DNA of 19,305 nucleotides. Origin: Dehalococcoidia bacterium. GTDB taxonomy: Bacteria; Chloroflexota; Dehalococcoidia; GIF9; AB-539-J10. A program made the position numbers and the translations under genes. The notes beneath the pieces are model-generated. The model ran no database searches. It was not told where the DNA came from and saw only the letters and a list, made by a program, of their open reading frames with translations. Shown here piece after piece: positions 6,746-14,103 of this stretch (the first letter of the stretch is position 1; each line of letters begins with the position of its first letter). The DNA lies in NCBI GenBank assembly GCA_030606165.1, contig JAUWGZ010000016.1:1-19305 (forward strand), in the 5' to 3' direction.

Positions 6746-7027
6746 ATGAGACAAGTTACAGGCTTGATTGTGTTGCTTGTTGTGATCGCCTTTCTGGTGA
6801 GCGGGATGCTTCTGTTCATCCACCCCTTTGGCTATCCCCCATCTGATATGGACGATTATATAATTGAGAACGCCCAAGAAGAAACCGGGAGCAACAACGT
6901 GGTAACGTCGGTGGTCTTTGACTACCGTGGGTTTGATACACTGGGGGAGGCCACGATACTATTCGCAGCGGTGACCGGGGTTTTGCTTCTGTTACGAACA
7001 GTGAAACGCAGGGAGGAGAGTTCCTGA
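6746..7027 (+). CDS. mbhE: MbhE-like subunit (MrpA C-terminal / MrpB N-terminal-like)
   Basis: A 93-residue protein: an N-terminal helix (about 5-25), a periplasmic-side loop containing 'NVVTSVVFDYRGFDTLGEATILF' (split over about 52-74), then a second helix. The 'VTxVVxDYRGFDTLGE' segment is the conserved MbhE/MrpA-tail motif. ATG 6746 is preferred because GGAG sits 5 bases upstream. GTG at 6740, overlapping the mbhD stop as GTGA, is an alternative adding two residues. It overlaps mrpB by one base. Confidence 0.88.
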   Translation: MRQVTGLIVLLVVIAFLVSGMLLFIHPFGYPPSDMDDYIIENAQEETGSNNVVTSVVFDYRGFDTLGEATILFAAVTGVLLLLRTVKRREESS

Positions 7028-7488
7028 TGCTGTCAAAAATTGTGCGCACCGTGGCCAACCAGCTTATCCTGTTTATCCTCATCTTCGGCCTGTATGTTAT
7101 TGCACATGGACATCTTACCCCGGGTGGAGGCTTTCAGGGTGGTGCTGTCATCGTTTCCGGTGTGGTCATGTTGCTGGTAGCCTTCAGTTCTAAGGAACTT
7201 AAAAAATCGCTGCGTGAGCGTACTTTATCAATAATGGAAAGCAGCGGAGCTTTAATCTTTATCGGCCTAGCTTTTGCCGGGATAGGCATTGTCTTTTTCT
7301 ATAACTTTCTAGTGGGCACGCCAATCTTCGGCAGGATTCCTGCCACCGGTCCTGGCCCCGGGGATATCTGGACGGGAGGGTTTATTCCCCTGATGAACCT
7401 CGCCGTGGGCCTTAAGGTGGCAGCCGGCCTTTCAGCAGTGGTCCTGGCTATGGCGCTATTTTCCAGTGGTGAGGAGATAGAAGAATGA
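7027..7488 (+). CDS. mrpB: Mrp-type antiporter subunit B (MbhF-like)
   Basis: A 153-residue membrane protein with four helices. It shows the MrpB hallmark 'LYVIAHGHLTPGGGFQGG' (about 22-39), the loop that lies at the membrane interface in Mrp and Mbh structures, and later 'GTPIFGRIPATGPGPGD' and 'NLAVGLKVAAGL'. A GGAGGAGAG precedes the ATG. The gene overlaps mbhE by one base (TGATG) and mrpC by 4 bases, so the block is translationally coupled throughout. MrpB with MrpC, F and G makes up the sodium-conducting half in current Mbh models. Confidence 0.93.
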   Translation: MLSKIVRTVANQLILFILIFGLYVIAHGHLTPGGGFQGGAVIVSGVVMLLVAFSSKELKKSLRERTLSIMESSGALIFIGLAFAGIGIVFFYNFLVGTPIFGRIPATGPGPGDIWTGGFIPLMNLAVGLKVAAGLSAVVLAMALFSSGEEIEE

Positions 7489-7841
7489 TGGAGTACATTC
7501 CTCTCAATTTTCCCTTTCTAGCGGCAGCGCTGCTGGTGGGGATATCTTTTTATATACTCATATTCAAAAGGAATTTGATTAAGCTCATTATGGGCATTGC
7601 CATACTCGCGTCGGGGGTCAATTTGTTTCTGGTGGCGTTGGGCTACCGGGCAGGAGGAAACGCCCCTATCTATACCGACGTGCCAGAAGGACCGATGGTC
7701 CTGCCTGTACCTCAGGCACTCACCTTGACCAGTATCGTCATCAACGTTGCAGTGTTGGCCTTGATGCTGACCATGGTGATACTCATTTATCGCCATACCG
7801 GAAGCCTAGATTCAGAAAAATCTAGAAAGATGAAAGGATAA
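7485..7841 (+). CDS. mrpC: Mrp-type antiporter subunit C / NuoK-like (MbhG-like)
   Basis: A 118-residue, three-helix NuoK homologue. Helix 2 carries 'IMGIAILASGVNLFLVALG' with an Asn in place of the usual NuoK acidic residue, as in MrpC. The loop 'VPEGPMVLPVPQALTLTSIVI' (about 67-87) contains the conserved 'DPLPQALxLTAIVI'-type motif of MrpC. Two tandem ATGs (7485, 7488) are possible starts; the first overlaps the mrpB stop. The C-terminus is a short charged tail. The base composition begins to fall from here onward. Confidence 0.93.
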   Translation: MMEYIPLNFPFLAAALLVGISFYILIFKRNLIKLIMGIAILASGVNLFLVALGYRAGGNAPIYTDVPEGPMVLPVPQALTLTSIVINVAVLALMLTMVILIYRHTGSLDSEKSRKMKG

Positions 7842-7845
7842 TGAT

Positions 7846-9417
7846 TTGGCTGCTCTGATAACTCACTCCCCCATCTTGATTATAGCCATACCTCTGCTGG
7901 CAGCATTTTTAACACTACCAATAGGTATGGCAAGCAAAAAAGCCAGAAATGCACTTCTAATAGTTAGCCTGGCATTTGTAACATTTCTGGTTATAATTCT
8001 AGCCAGGGATATCTCCATCAATGGAATCCACATCTATACTCTAGGAGCTACTTCTCCCGAGCTTACTCTTCCCGGGGGAGCCATGGTGCCTATCCGCATA
8101 ATTCTGGAAGTCGATGCCATGTCCATATTCATGGGCATAATTTGGGCGACTGTCTCCTTAGCTGCAGCTATATTTTCTCTTTCTCACATGGCAAGTGAGA
8201 CAGGGCAGAACAGGTTCTATACCCTTTTATTGCTTATGGTGACGGGCGGTTTCGGAATGATGTTCACTGGCGACCTATTCAATTTGTTCGTCTTTTTAGA
8301 AATAGCTTCTATTTCTGGGGCAGCGCTGATAGCTTTTAGAACAAGATTTGCCGATGCGGTGGAGGGAGGGTTCAAATATATAGTCATATCTGCGGTTGCA
8401 GGGCTCATTTTTCTATTTGGTGTGGGTTTGCTTTATGCCCAGTATAACTCGCTCAATATAGGGTTTCTAGCCAATGCAATGCAATATAGTACGCTGGATA
8501 TAATAGCCTTAACCTTGTTTCTAGTGGCATTGACTATTAAAACAGGAATGGTACCTCTACACATGTGGTATCCGGACTCATATACCGTTGCCCCGGCAAA
8601 TATAACTGCTATGCTAGTAATAACAAGCCACGCTTGCATGTATGCCGTTTTCAGGATTTGCTTTAGCTTATATGGAATTACGTTGGATGCCACTACGGTG
8701 GGTTGGATAATTGTAATCATTGGACTACTAACTATGTTTGTTGGGGTAACTATGGCTGTTTTTCAGACAGACGTGATGCGCTTTATGTCCTATCATGCTA
8801 TATCCCAGATGGGGTATATGTGGATGGGCGTAGGGGTTGGGTTAGCCGTTTTGGGCAATCCAGAAGCTTTAGCTACTTATGGGAGAGATGCCATAAGCGG
8901 AGGTATCTTCCACATATTAAATCATGCTATGTATAAGCCACTTCTATTCATGACTGCCGGAGCTTTATTCCACCGCACCGGCACCAGAGACCTCAACAAG
9001 ATGGGCGGCTTAGGCCATAATATGAAATTCACCTTGATACTTTACATAATAGGGACTCTATCCATTGCGGGTATCCCTCCTTTGAACGGCTTTGCTTCAA
9101 AATTCTTGATATATGAGTCCGTGTACCAATTCAACCCGGTCCTGGCTGTAGTCGCCATGCTGGTATCCATCATAACTTTGGCTTCTTTCACCAAAGCTTT
9201 CCAATCGGCCTTCACAGGGCCGCAGTTACCGGAATATAAGGATGTTAAGGAAGTCCCCAAACCAATGCTAATCGGCATGGGGATTCTGGCCGCAGGCATC
9301 ATTTTCACCAGTATATTCCCCGGACTAATTGTTGAACGCATAGTCAATCCGGCTACAGATGCGCTGATAAACCAAGCAGCATACGTGAATGGAATTATGG
9401 GAGGCGGCATGCCATGA
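7846..9417 (+). CDS. mrpD: Mrp-type antiporter subunit D, NuoL/M/N-like ion-translocating subunit (MbhH-like)
   Basis: A 523-residue, about 14-helix antiporter-type subunit that should carry the proton path of the complex. Key ionisable positions are present: Glu near 152 in 'LFNLFVFLEI', Lys near 232 in 'IKTGMVPLHMW', the His of 'SYHAISQMGY' and the Lys of 'NHAMYKPLLF'. The start is TTG at 7846 with AAGGA 9 bases upstream. An ATG at 7841 is out of frame and opens only five codons, and the next in-frame ATG would remove helix 1. The gene is clearly lower in GC (23 of 60 in 8461-8520) than the mrpE-mrpB block. It is the only large antiporter-type subunit in the window although two hydrogenase modules follow it. 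Confidence 0.95.
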   Translation: MAALITHSPILIIAIPLLAAFLTLPIGMASKKARNALLIVSLAFVTFLVIILARDISINGIHIYTLGATSPELTLPGGAMVPIRIILEVDAMSIFMGIIWATVSLAAAIFSLSHMASETGQNRFYTLLLLMVTGGFGMMFTGDLFNLFVFLEIASISGAALIAFRTRFADAVEGGFKYIVISAVAGLIFLFGVGLLYAQYNSLNIGFLANAMQYSTLDIIALTLFLVALTIKTGMVPLHMWYPDSYTVAPANITAMLVITSHACMYAVFRICFSLYGITLDATTVGWIIVIIGLLTMFVGVTMAVFQTDVMRFMSYHAISQMGYMWMGVGVGLAVLGNPEALATYGRDAISGGIFHILNHAMYKPLLFMTAGALFHRTGTRDLNKMGGLGHNMKFTLILYIIGTLSIAGIPPLNGFASKFLIYESVYQFNPVLAVVAMLVSIITLASFTKAFQSAFTGPQLPEYKDVKEVPKPMLIGMGILAAGIIFTSIFPGLIVERIVNPATDALINQAAYVNGIMGGGMP

Positions 9418-9749
9418 TCGAAAGTCCTTCAGGATTTTGGGGACCTGTAGTCTGGATTATTGCTGCTATCGTGGCTCTGCTTATAGCTTATTTCATTCAA
9501 CGTAGAGGGGAAAAGGCGTATAAGAAGGGCGTGCAAAGTGAGACATTCCTCATGGGCAATCCTAAATTATCCGAGGGGGAAACACATGTCAAGGCTCACA
9601 ACATATATTGGGGGTTTTTCGAAGGACTAAAAAAATACTACGTCCCTACTATAACTGCACACACAGGGATAATAAACGACCATCTCATTTGGTTAATAGC
9701 CGGCATAGCTATAGTTATGATCATACTCTTCGTTGCAGGAGGCATATAA
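9414..9749 (+). CDS. mbhI: MbhI-like membrane linker subunit, module 1
   Basis: A 111-residue protein with one helix near each end (about 10-28 and 88-110) and a soluble middle containing 'AHNIYWGFFEGLKKYY' and 'HTGIINDHLIWLIAG'. In Mbh, MbhI sits between the antiporter part (MbhH) and the hydrogenase part and bridges them through a lateral helix. It overlaps mrpD by 4 bases, with GGGAGGCGG upstream. A paralogue of almost identical size and layout starts module 2 at 13320; the two share a run of 24 identical bases over the HNIYWGFF codons. Why two linkers exist with one antiporter block is the puzzle of this operon. Confidence 0.85.
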   Translation: MIESPSGFWGPVVWIIAAIVALLIAYFIQRRGEKAYKKGVQSETFLMGNPKLSEGETHVKAHNIYWGFFEGLKKYYVPTITAHTGIINDHLIWLIAGIAIVMIILFVAGGI

Positions 9750-10211
9750 GTGGTTGAGCAAGCGACAAAGATGAAGAGATTAATAAACGCTATCTGGATA
9801 TTCAACTGGTTTAACTCGTGTGGATTTTGTGAGTTGATTCCGCTCGTCGGCTCGAGGTGGGATATGGAAAGGTTTGGCATGATTATCACCGGGACGCCGA
9901 GACATGCCGACGTTCTGTTTATCGCTGGCTACCAGACCCTGAAATCTATAAAAAGAGCCCAGGTGATATACGAGCAAATGCCTGATCCAAAGGCTGTAAT
10001 TGCTCTGGGCGCATGCACCATGAGCGGCGGGATGTACTGGGACTCATACAATACCATCAAGAGGTTGGCAGACTATATTCCGGTTAATATCTATATTCCT
10101 GGGTGCCCCCCCAGGCCTGAGGCAGTATTCGAAGCTTGTATGAAGATATTCCACCATGTGGGGGCTGTTCCTCCACATGGGAGAAAGTTTGCGAAGGCGC
10201 ACAGGGGATGA
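9750..10211 (+). CDS. NuoB/MbhJ-like small subunit, module 1
   Basis: A 153-residue electron-transfer subunit that should hold the [4Fe-4S] cluster nearest the active site. The four cysteine ligands are visible: C24 and C27 (NSCGFCE), C89 (GACT) and C119 (GCPPRP). The first motif differs from the module 2 copy (GSCNGCDIE), having Phe-Cys-Glu where Gly-Cys-Asp is typical of hydrogenases. It starts at GTG 9750 directly after the mbhI stop, with GGAGG 7 bases upstream. The C-terminus 'VPPHGRKFAKAHRG' extends beyond that of the module 2 paralogue. Arginines are nearly all AGA/AGG here, unlike in the early Mrp genes. Confidence 0.9.
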   Translation: MVEQATKMKRLINAIWIFNWFNSCGFCELIPLVGSRWDMERFGMIITGTPRHADVLFIAGYQTLKSIKRAQVIYEQMPDPKAVIALGACTMSGGMYWDSYNTIKRLADYIPVNIYIPGCPPRPEAVFEACMKIFHHVGAVPPHGRKFAKAHRG

Positions 10212-10223
10212 AGGACAAGGGAA

Positions 10224-10736
10224 ATGGCCGAGAGCTTACATAAAGAAAGCAAAGTAATAGAGGATATAAGCGCAAAATTCAAGATTGCGGGCAAAGTGCA
10301 GAGGGAGCGCAGAGTTTGGGTGACGATTGATAAAGATGAGCTGATAGCGCTGTGCAATTTCGCCAAAGGACTGGGATTTGAGCATCTTTCGGCAATTTCT
10401 GTGACTGATTGGCCTGAGGAAGGGACATTTGAACTCACTTATCACCTCTGGTCATACTCGGAGAGGATTCTCCTGACTATAAAGACAAAATTGGATAGAG
10501 CTAATCCCGCTGTTGGCTCGGTCGTTCCTATATGGAAAGAAAATGCCCAGATACATGAAAGGGAATTACATGAGCTTTTCGGGGTGGAATTTGAAGGCAA
10601 TGAAGATTTGACTCCGCTTTTCCTAGAGGACTGGGATGGGCCGCCTCCATTCAGGAAAGATTTTGATTGGAAAGAATACGTGAGACAGCAATATTATGAC
10701 CAAGCAAATGAACGAGAAAGAGCTTATTACGATTGA
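10224..10736 (+). CDS. NuoC-like 30 kDa subunit (MbhK-like), module 1
   Basis: A 170-residue homologue of the complex I 30 kDa/NuoC subunit, a scaffold beside the large subunit with no cofactor. The family block 'QIHERELHELFGVEFEG' (about 110-126) is clear and is followed by the 'PLFLEDWDGPPPFRKDF' region. It starts at ATG 10224 with AAGG upstream, 12 bases after the small-subunit stop. Its C-terminal tail (YVRQQYYDQANERERAYYD) overlaps the start of the large-subunit gene by 41 bases. Confidence 0.9.
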   Translation: MAESLHKESKVIEDISAKFKIAGKVQRERRVWVTIDKDELIALCNFAKGLGFEHLSAISVTDWPEEGTFELTYHLWSYSERILLTIKTKLDRANPAVGSVVPIWKENAQIHERELHELFGVEFEGNEDLTPLFLEDWDGPPPFRKDFDWKEYVRQQYYDQANERERAYYD

Positions 10737-11859
10737 GCACATAGAGCAAATTATCCCAGGAGACACCGATTATAACTTCTATTTTGGACCAGCACATTCT
10801 GGGTCTGGGAATTTCGGCGTGAAGCTAAGAATAGACGGGGAGAAGGTAACGTCTGCTCGTGCTGACCCCGGTTATCTGCATAGGGGATTTGAAAAGCTGA
10901 TGGAGTACAGGATTCCCATGCAGAATGCTGTGTTATCAGATAGAGTCTGTGTCTTAGAGGCACTTAACTGGAATCTAGTGCATGCCGAGGCGGTGGACGA
11001 GTTGACAGGCGTTGAGATTCCCCAACGAGCCAGATACATAAGAGTGTTAATGGCAGAGATGTCGAGATTGCAGTCCCACCTCATTTGGTATGGTGTAATG
11101 AGCCTTGCCCTCGGTTTCGATACCGGATTTAAGATGGCTTTTGGCTACAGGGACTATATATTGGATATTTTCGAACTGATAACAGGAGGAAGAGTCTACC
11201 CAGCAGGTTACATATGTCCAGGAGGGGTGAGAAGAGACCTGCCTGATGGGTCTGAAGATAAGATAAAGAGAGTTCTGGATCAAACAGAAGAGATGATGCA
11301 GAAAATGAAAGACTTCGACAATATAGTTTTTTCTAGAAGGACGAAAGGTGTCGGTACTCTAAGGACGGAAGACGCAATCAGGCTAGGGGCAACAGGACCA
11401 GTGTTAAGAGCGTGTGGAGTGGAGACGGATGTAAGGAAGGATGATCCATATGAGATATACGACGAGCTAGATTTTGACATACCAGTTAGGGAGGAAGGAG
11501 ATGCCTATGCCCGCTGCTTGATCAGGGGGAGGGAAATGGAGGAATCCATAAAAATTATAAAGCAAGTCCTGGATAGAATACCACAAGGGAACATTAGAGA
11601 ACCGGCAAAAATAACGCCTCCATCCCGTGTCAAGATTCCTGAAGGTGAGGTGTATGTGCGTAATGAGCTTGCCAGAGGGGAAGGATGTGCTTATATGAGA
11701 AGTGTCGGGGGAGGAGAACCCTACAGGGTTAAGCTCAGGGGCCCAGATTTCTTGCATATGATACCGGTCCTCGAACATTTGCTAAAAGGGTCCCAAATAG
11801 CGGATATCCCGGCTATCTATTGGAGCCTAAACATTTGTCCTGCCGATATGGATAGGTGA
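10696..11859 (+). CDS. NuoD/MbhL-like large subunit lacking full NiFe ligands, module 1
   Basis: A 387-residue member of the [NiFe]-hydrogenase large subunit/NuoD family. The fold markers are present (GPAHSGSGNFG about 31-41, GYLHRGFEKLMEY about 59-71, VGTLRTEDAI mid-protein). A [NiFe] hydrogenase needs two CxxC pairs. Here the N-terminal pair is C85-V-L-E88 and the C-terminal pair is C381-P-A-D384, so the second cysteine of each pair is acidic. The protein ends right after this motif with no cleavable extension. This resembles the Mbx/Mbs-type (sulfane reductase) and complex I branches and not an H2-evolving enzyme. The start is uncertain: ATG 10696 or 10708, both overlapping the upstream gene. 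Arginine is coded almost entirely by AGA/AGG. Confidence 0.9.
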   Translation: MTKQMNEKELITIEHIEQIIPGDTDYNFYFGPAHSGSGNFGVKLRIDGEKVTSARADPGYLHRGFEKLMEYRIPMQNAVLSDRVCVLEALNWNLVHAEAVDELTGVEIPQRARYIRVLMAEMSRLQSHLIWYGVMSLALGFDTGFKMAFGYRDYILDIFELITGGRVYPAGYICPGGVRRDLPDGSEDKIKRVLDQTEEMMQKMKDFDNIVFSRRTKGVGTLRTEDAIRLGATGPVLRACGVETDVRKDDPYEIYDELDFDIPVREEGDAYARCLIRGREMEESIKIIKQVLDRIPQGNIREPAKITPPSRVKIPEGEVYVRNELARGEGCAYMRSVGGGEPYRVKLRGPDFLHMIPVLEHLLKGSQIADIPAIYWSLNICPADMDR

Positions 11860-11865
11860 TGTACG

Positions 11866-12246
11866 ATGAGCATGGTGAAAACGATAGAAGTGTTGTTTGA
11901 GACGTTATTTTCTAAGCCGATGACGGTTAAGTTTCCCTACGAAGCTATTGAAATTCCAGAAGACTATCGCGGAGAACATGAGCTTGACATAGACAAATGT
12001 GTAAGCTGTGGGCTCTGTGCTGAGATATGTCCCAATAGGGCTGTAGAAATGGTGGAGTTACCTGAAGAATACAAAGAGAAATATCCCAAAACCTATCCTC
12101 GATTAGATCTTAGGAAATGCTGTTTCTGTGGTCTTTGCCAGGATATCTGCCCGAGAAAATGTCTCAAGCTGACGAAGAACGTGTTTCTTGCCACTCCTGA
12201 CCCTTCTGCGGTGATTAAGAATCCTATGCCGAAAGGACCGCAATAA
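11866..12246 (+). CDS. NuoI-like 2x[4Fe-4S] ferredoxin subunit (MbhN-like), module 1
   Basis: A 126-residue protein with two CxxCxxCxxxCP motifs: C45, C48, C51, C55 and C85, C88, C91, C95. An extra cysteine (C86) gives the 'KCCFCGLC' pattern also seen in the module 2 copy. It would take electrons from reduced ferredoxin and pass them to the NuoB-like subunit. It starts at ATG 11866, six bases after the large-subunit stop. In this module the ferredoxin gene comes before the NuoH-like gene, the reverse of module 2 and of the Pyrococcus mbh order (M then N). Confidence 0.92.
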   Translation: MSMVKTIEVLFETLFSKPMTVKFPYEAIEIPEDYRGEHELDIDKCVSCGLCAEICPNRAVEMVELPEEYKEKYPKTYPRLDLRKCCFCGLCQDICPRKCLKLTKNVFLATPDPSAVIKNPMPKGPQ

Positions 12247-12247
12247 T

Positions 12248-13252
12248 ATGGTTGTTACCTCCGGGACTGCCCTGGGAGCAGTTATAGGCACGATAGGTTT
12301 TGCCGCCTTTGGGATCCTTTGTGGCCTATTATATAAGGGCTTTGATAGAAAAATCAGTGCTCACATGCAGAGCAGGATAGGGCCACCGATAATACAGCCT
12401 TTTCTGGATGTGAGCAAATTTATGATTAAGGATTCGGTTCAGCCTGAGAGAGCGCTGGCTTGGCTCTACAATGCGGCGCCAATCGTATCTTTGGCTTCCG
12501 TGATTACTGTGCTTCTCTACTTGCCTTTCGGTGGGCTGACCTTCACCCCTATACTTTCTGGACACGGAGACCTTATTCTGGTTGTATATCTGCTCATACT
12601 TCCCGCGTTGGCTATGGTGGCCGGAGGGTTTGCCTCTTCCTCTCCCTTTGCCACCATCGGAGCGCAACGAAAAATGGTAACCATGATGTCCTATGAGTTC
12701 CCACTCGCTGTGGTTGCGATTGCCATTGCCTGGAAGCTAAATCAGCTTTACCCTGGCGAGAGCGTTTTTGGCCTTGCTTTTATCTACTCACACCCGCTGT
12801 GGGGCCATGTAGGCCCTGCCGGCATCATAGGTATGCTATTGCTTCTTTTTTCCATAGTCGTGGTTACACCAGGTCAATTGGCCACGGTGCCTTTTGATAT
12901 TGATGAGGCAAGTCCGGAAATTGCCGAAGGCTTGACAGCTGAGTATTCAGGACGAAATTTCGCTCTTTTCTACCTTGCCGATGCCGCAAAGATGGTGGCA
13001 GTAGGCACTCTGACTGTTGCCTTGTTCTTCCCTTATGACCTATCTCCCCTCATTGGTATAAGCGGCCCTGTTGGCTCATTTATAGATTTTGTGTTTTTCT
13101 TGTTAAAGTTGTTCTTGGTTACAACGTTGACTGTGACCTTGACCAGAGTGGCGGTGGCCAGGCTGAAGGTGTCTCAAGTTCCCACCAGTTATTGGGGTGC
13201 TACCACAGCTATAGCCTTAGTTGGCCTTATATTACTCGTGGTACCGAACTAG
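12248..13252 (+). CDS. NuoH-like membrane anchor subunit (MbhM-like), module 1
   Basis: A 334-residue, 8-helix homologue of NuoH/HycD/MbhM, which anchors the peripheral arm and forms the first part of the coupling path. Conserved features are AHMQSRIGPPIIQPFLD (about 38-54), 'SSSPFATIGAQRKMVTMMSYEFPL' (split over about 128-151) and the acidic loop 'VPFDIDEASPEIAEG' followed by EYSGRNF. The usual 'PEAETE' of the acidic loop is 'DEASPE' here. It starts one base after the ferredoxin stop with AAAGGA upstream, and ends module 1. A 67-base gap, the largest inside the operon, follows it. Confidence 0.93.
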   Translation: MVVTSGTALGAVIGTIGFAAFGILCGLLYKGFDRKISAHMQSRIGPPIIQPFLDVSKFMIKDSVQPERALAWLYNAAPIVSLASVITVLLYLPFGGLTFTPILSGHGDLILVVYLLILPALAMVAGGFASSSPFATIGAQRKMVTMMSYEFPLAVVAIAIAWKLNQLYPGESVFGLAFIYSHPLWGHVGPAGIIGMLLLLFSIVVVTPGQLATVPFDIDEASPEIAEGLTAEYSGRNFALFYLADAAKMVAVGTLTVALFFPYDLSPLIGISGPVGSFIDFVFFLLKLFLVTTLTVTLTRVAVARLKVSQVPTSYWGATTAIALVGLILLVVPN

Positions 13253-13273
13253 CATAGCGAAGAACTAGCTTTC

Positions 13274-13302
13274 TTGATAGAATTTGGGTTGGAGGATTCA
13301 AT
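13274..13302 (+). promoter_or_regulatory. Possible internal promoter before module 2
   Basis: TTGATA (13274-13279), a 17-base spacer, then TTCAAT (13297-13302) lie in the largest gap inside the operon (13253-13319). It would start transcription near 13309, just ahead of the module 2 linker gene. The -10 overlaps the region downstream of a GGAGG, so the resemblance could be accidental. Confidence 0.3.
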
Positions 13303-13323
13303 ATGAGTGAGGGTCACGAATGA
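13303..13323 (+). other. Six-codon mini-ORF (MSEGHE) coupled to the module 2 linker gene
   Basis: A strong GGAGG (13291-13295) lies 7 bases before an ATG at 13303 that reads Met-Ser-Glu-Gly-His-Glu and stops at TGA 13321-13323. That stop overlaps the ATG of the next gene (13320) as ATGA. It may be a coupling leader, or the GGAGG may simply serve the next gene through re-initiation. The linker gene also has GAGGG 8 bases before its own ATG. Confidence 0.3.
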
Positions 13324-13652
13324 CAAGTCTTCCTTTCTGGAATCCTGTCATTTGCATCATTGCATTTGTAATCTTGATAGCAATAGCCTGCCTTTTTATA
13401 AGTCGGGGGCAGAAAAAGTATAAGAAAGGGACTGCTCAAACAGAGATTTTCCTGTCGGGCGAAGAGCCACCCGCTGTAGAGCAAAGACACATAAAGTCCC
13501 ACAACATATATTGGGGGTTTTTCCAGACACTCAAGGAATACTATGACCCAACTGTAAGAGCGCATACGGGAATAATAAATGACTTTATCATCTGGCTTAT
13601 AGCCATTGCAGCCTTGACTGCGGTGATACTGCTTATTGCATCGTTGACTTAG
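13320..13652 (+). CDS. mbhI: MbhI-like membrane linker subunit, module 2
   Basis: A 110-residue paralogue of the protein at 9414-9749: an N-terminal helix (about 6-27), a soluble segment with SHNIYWGFFQTLKEYY, 'HTGIINDFIIWLIA' leading into a C-terminal helix. In canonical Mbh operons the linker gene directly follows the antiporter gene mbhH; here module 1 intervenes. The start overlaps a short upstream ORF (see the mini-ORF entry). This and the next five genes have the canonical I-J-K-L-M-N order. Confidence 0.85.
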   Translation: MTSLPFWNPVICIIAFVILIAIACLFISRGQKKYKKGTAQTEIFLSGEEPPAVEQRHIKSHNIYWGFFQTLKEYYDPTVRAHTGIINDFIIWLIAIAALTAVILLIASLT

Positions 13653-13668
13653 ATGAAAAGGAGAGAAT

Positions 13669-14103
13669 ATGGGCTTTAACTCGTTCAAAAGAGCGCTGTG
13701 GGTCTATCATCTTAATACAGGGTCGTGCAATGGATGCGATATTGAGATCCTGGCCACACTTACCCCCAGGTATGATGTCGAGCGTTTTGGCATAGTCCTC
13801 GTTGGCTCACCACGACACGCAGATGTATTGCTGGTGACAGGTCCGGTAGCGAGGCAGATGGCTTCGAGAGTAAAGCGAGTATACGAACAGGTACCCGACC
13901 CTAAAATGGTCATCGTAGTTGGCAACTGTGGTATAGAAGGGGGCGTGTTTCATGAATCCTACAATTTGGTGGGGCCAGTAGACCAGATTATTCCGGTGGA
14001 TGTTTATGTCCCGGGATGTCCGCCGCGGCCGGAGGCCATTATTCACGGTGTGGTCATGGCCTGGTCGAAGCTGGAAAAGCTGGCCAAGCAGGAGGTGACT
14101 TAA
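13669..14103 (+). CDS. mbhJ: [NiFe] hydrogenase small subunit (MbhJ-like), module 2
   Basis: A 144-residue small subunit with the proximal [4Fe-4S] ligands in typical group 4 hydrogenase form: C20 and C23 in NTGSCNGCDIE, C87 in VGNCGIEGG, and C117 in GCPPRPEA. It passes electrons from the ferredoxin-like subunit to the NiFe site. AAGGAG lies 7 bases upstream of the ATG. The last base pair overlaps the next gene (TAATG). The 3' end is markedly more GC-rich than the rest of the gene, the start of a short GC-rich block that continues into the next gene. Confidence 0.94.
   Translation: MGFNSFKRALWVYHLNTGSCNGCDIEILATLTPRYDVERFGIVLVGSPRHADVLLVTGPVARQMASRVKRVYEQVPDPKMVIVVGNCGIEGGVFHESYNLVGPVDQIIPVDVYVPGCPPRPEAIIHGVVMAWSKLEKLAKQEVT

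Noticed and set aside
10696..13252. Module 1 as part of a true complex I (nuo) operon
   Set aside because: The linker MbhI, the Mrp block, the absence of NuoA/J/K/N-type sets around it and the pairing with an Mbh module favour an Mbx/Mbh-type respiratory hydrogenase relative. NuoD-like features in the large subunit are shared by the whole superfamily.
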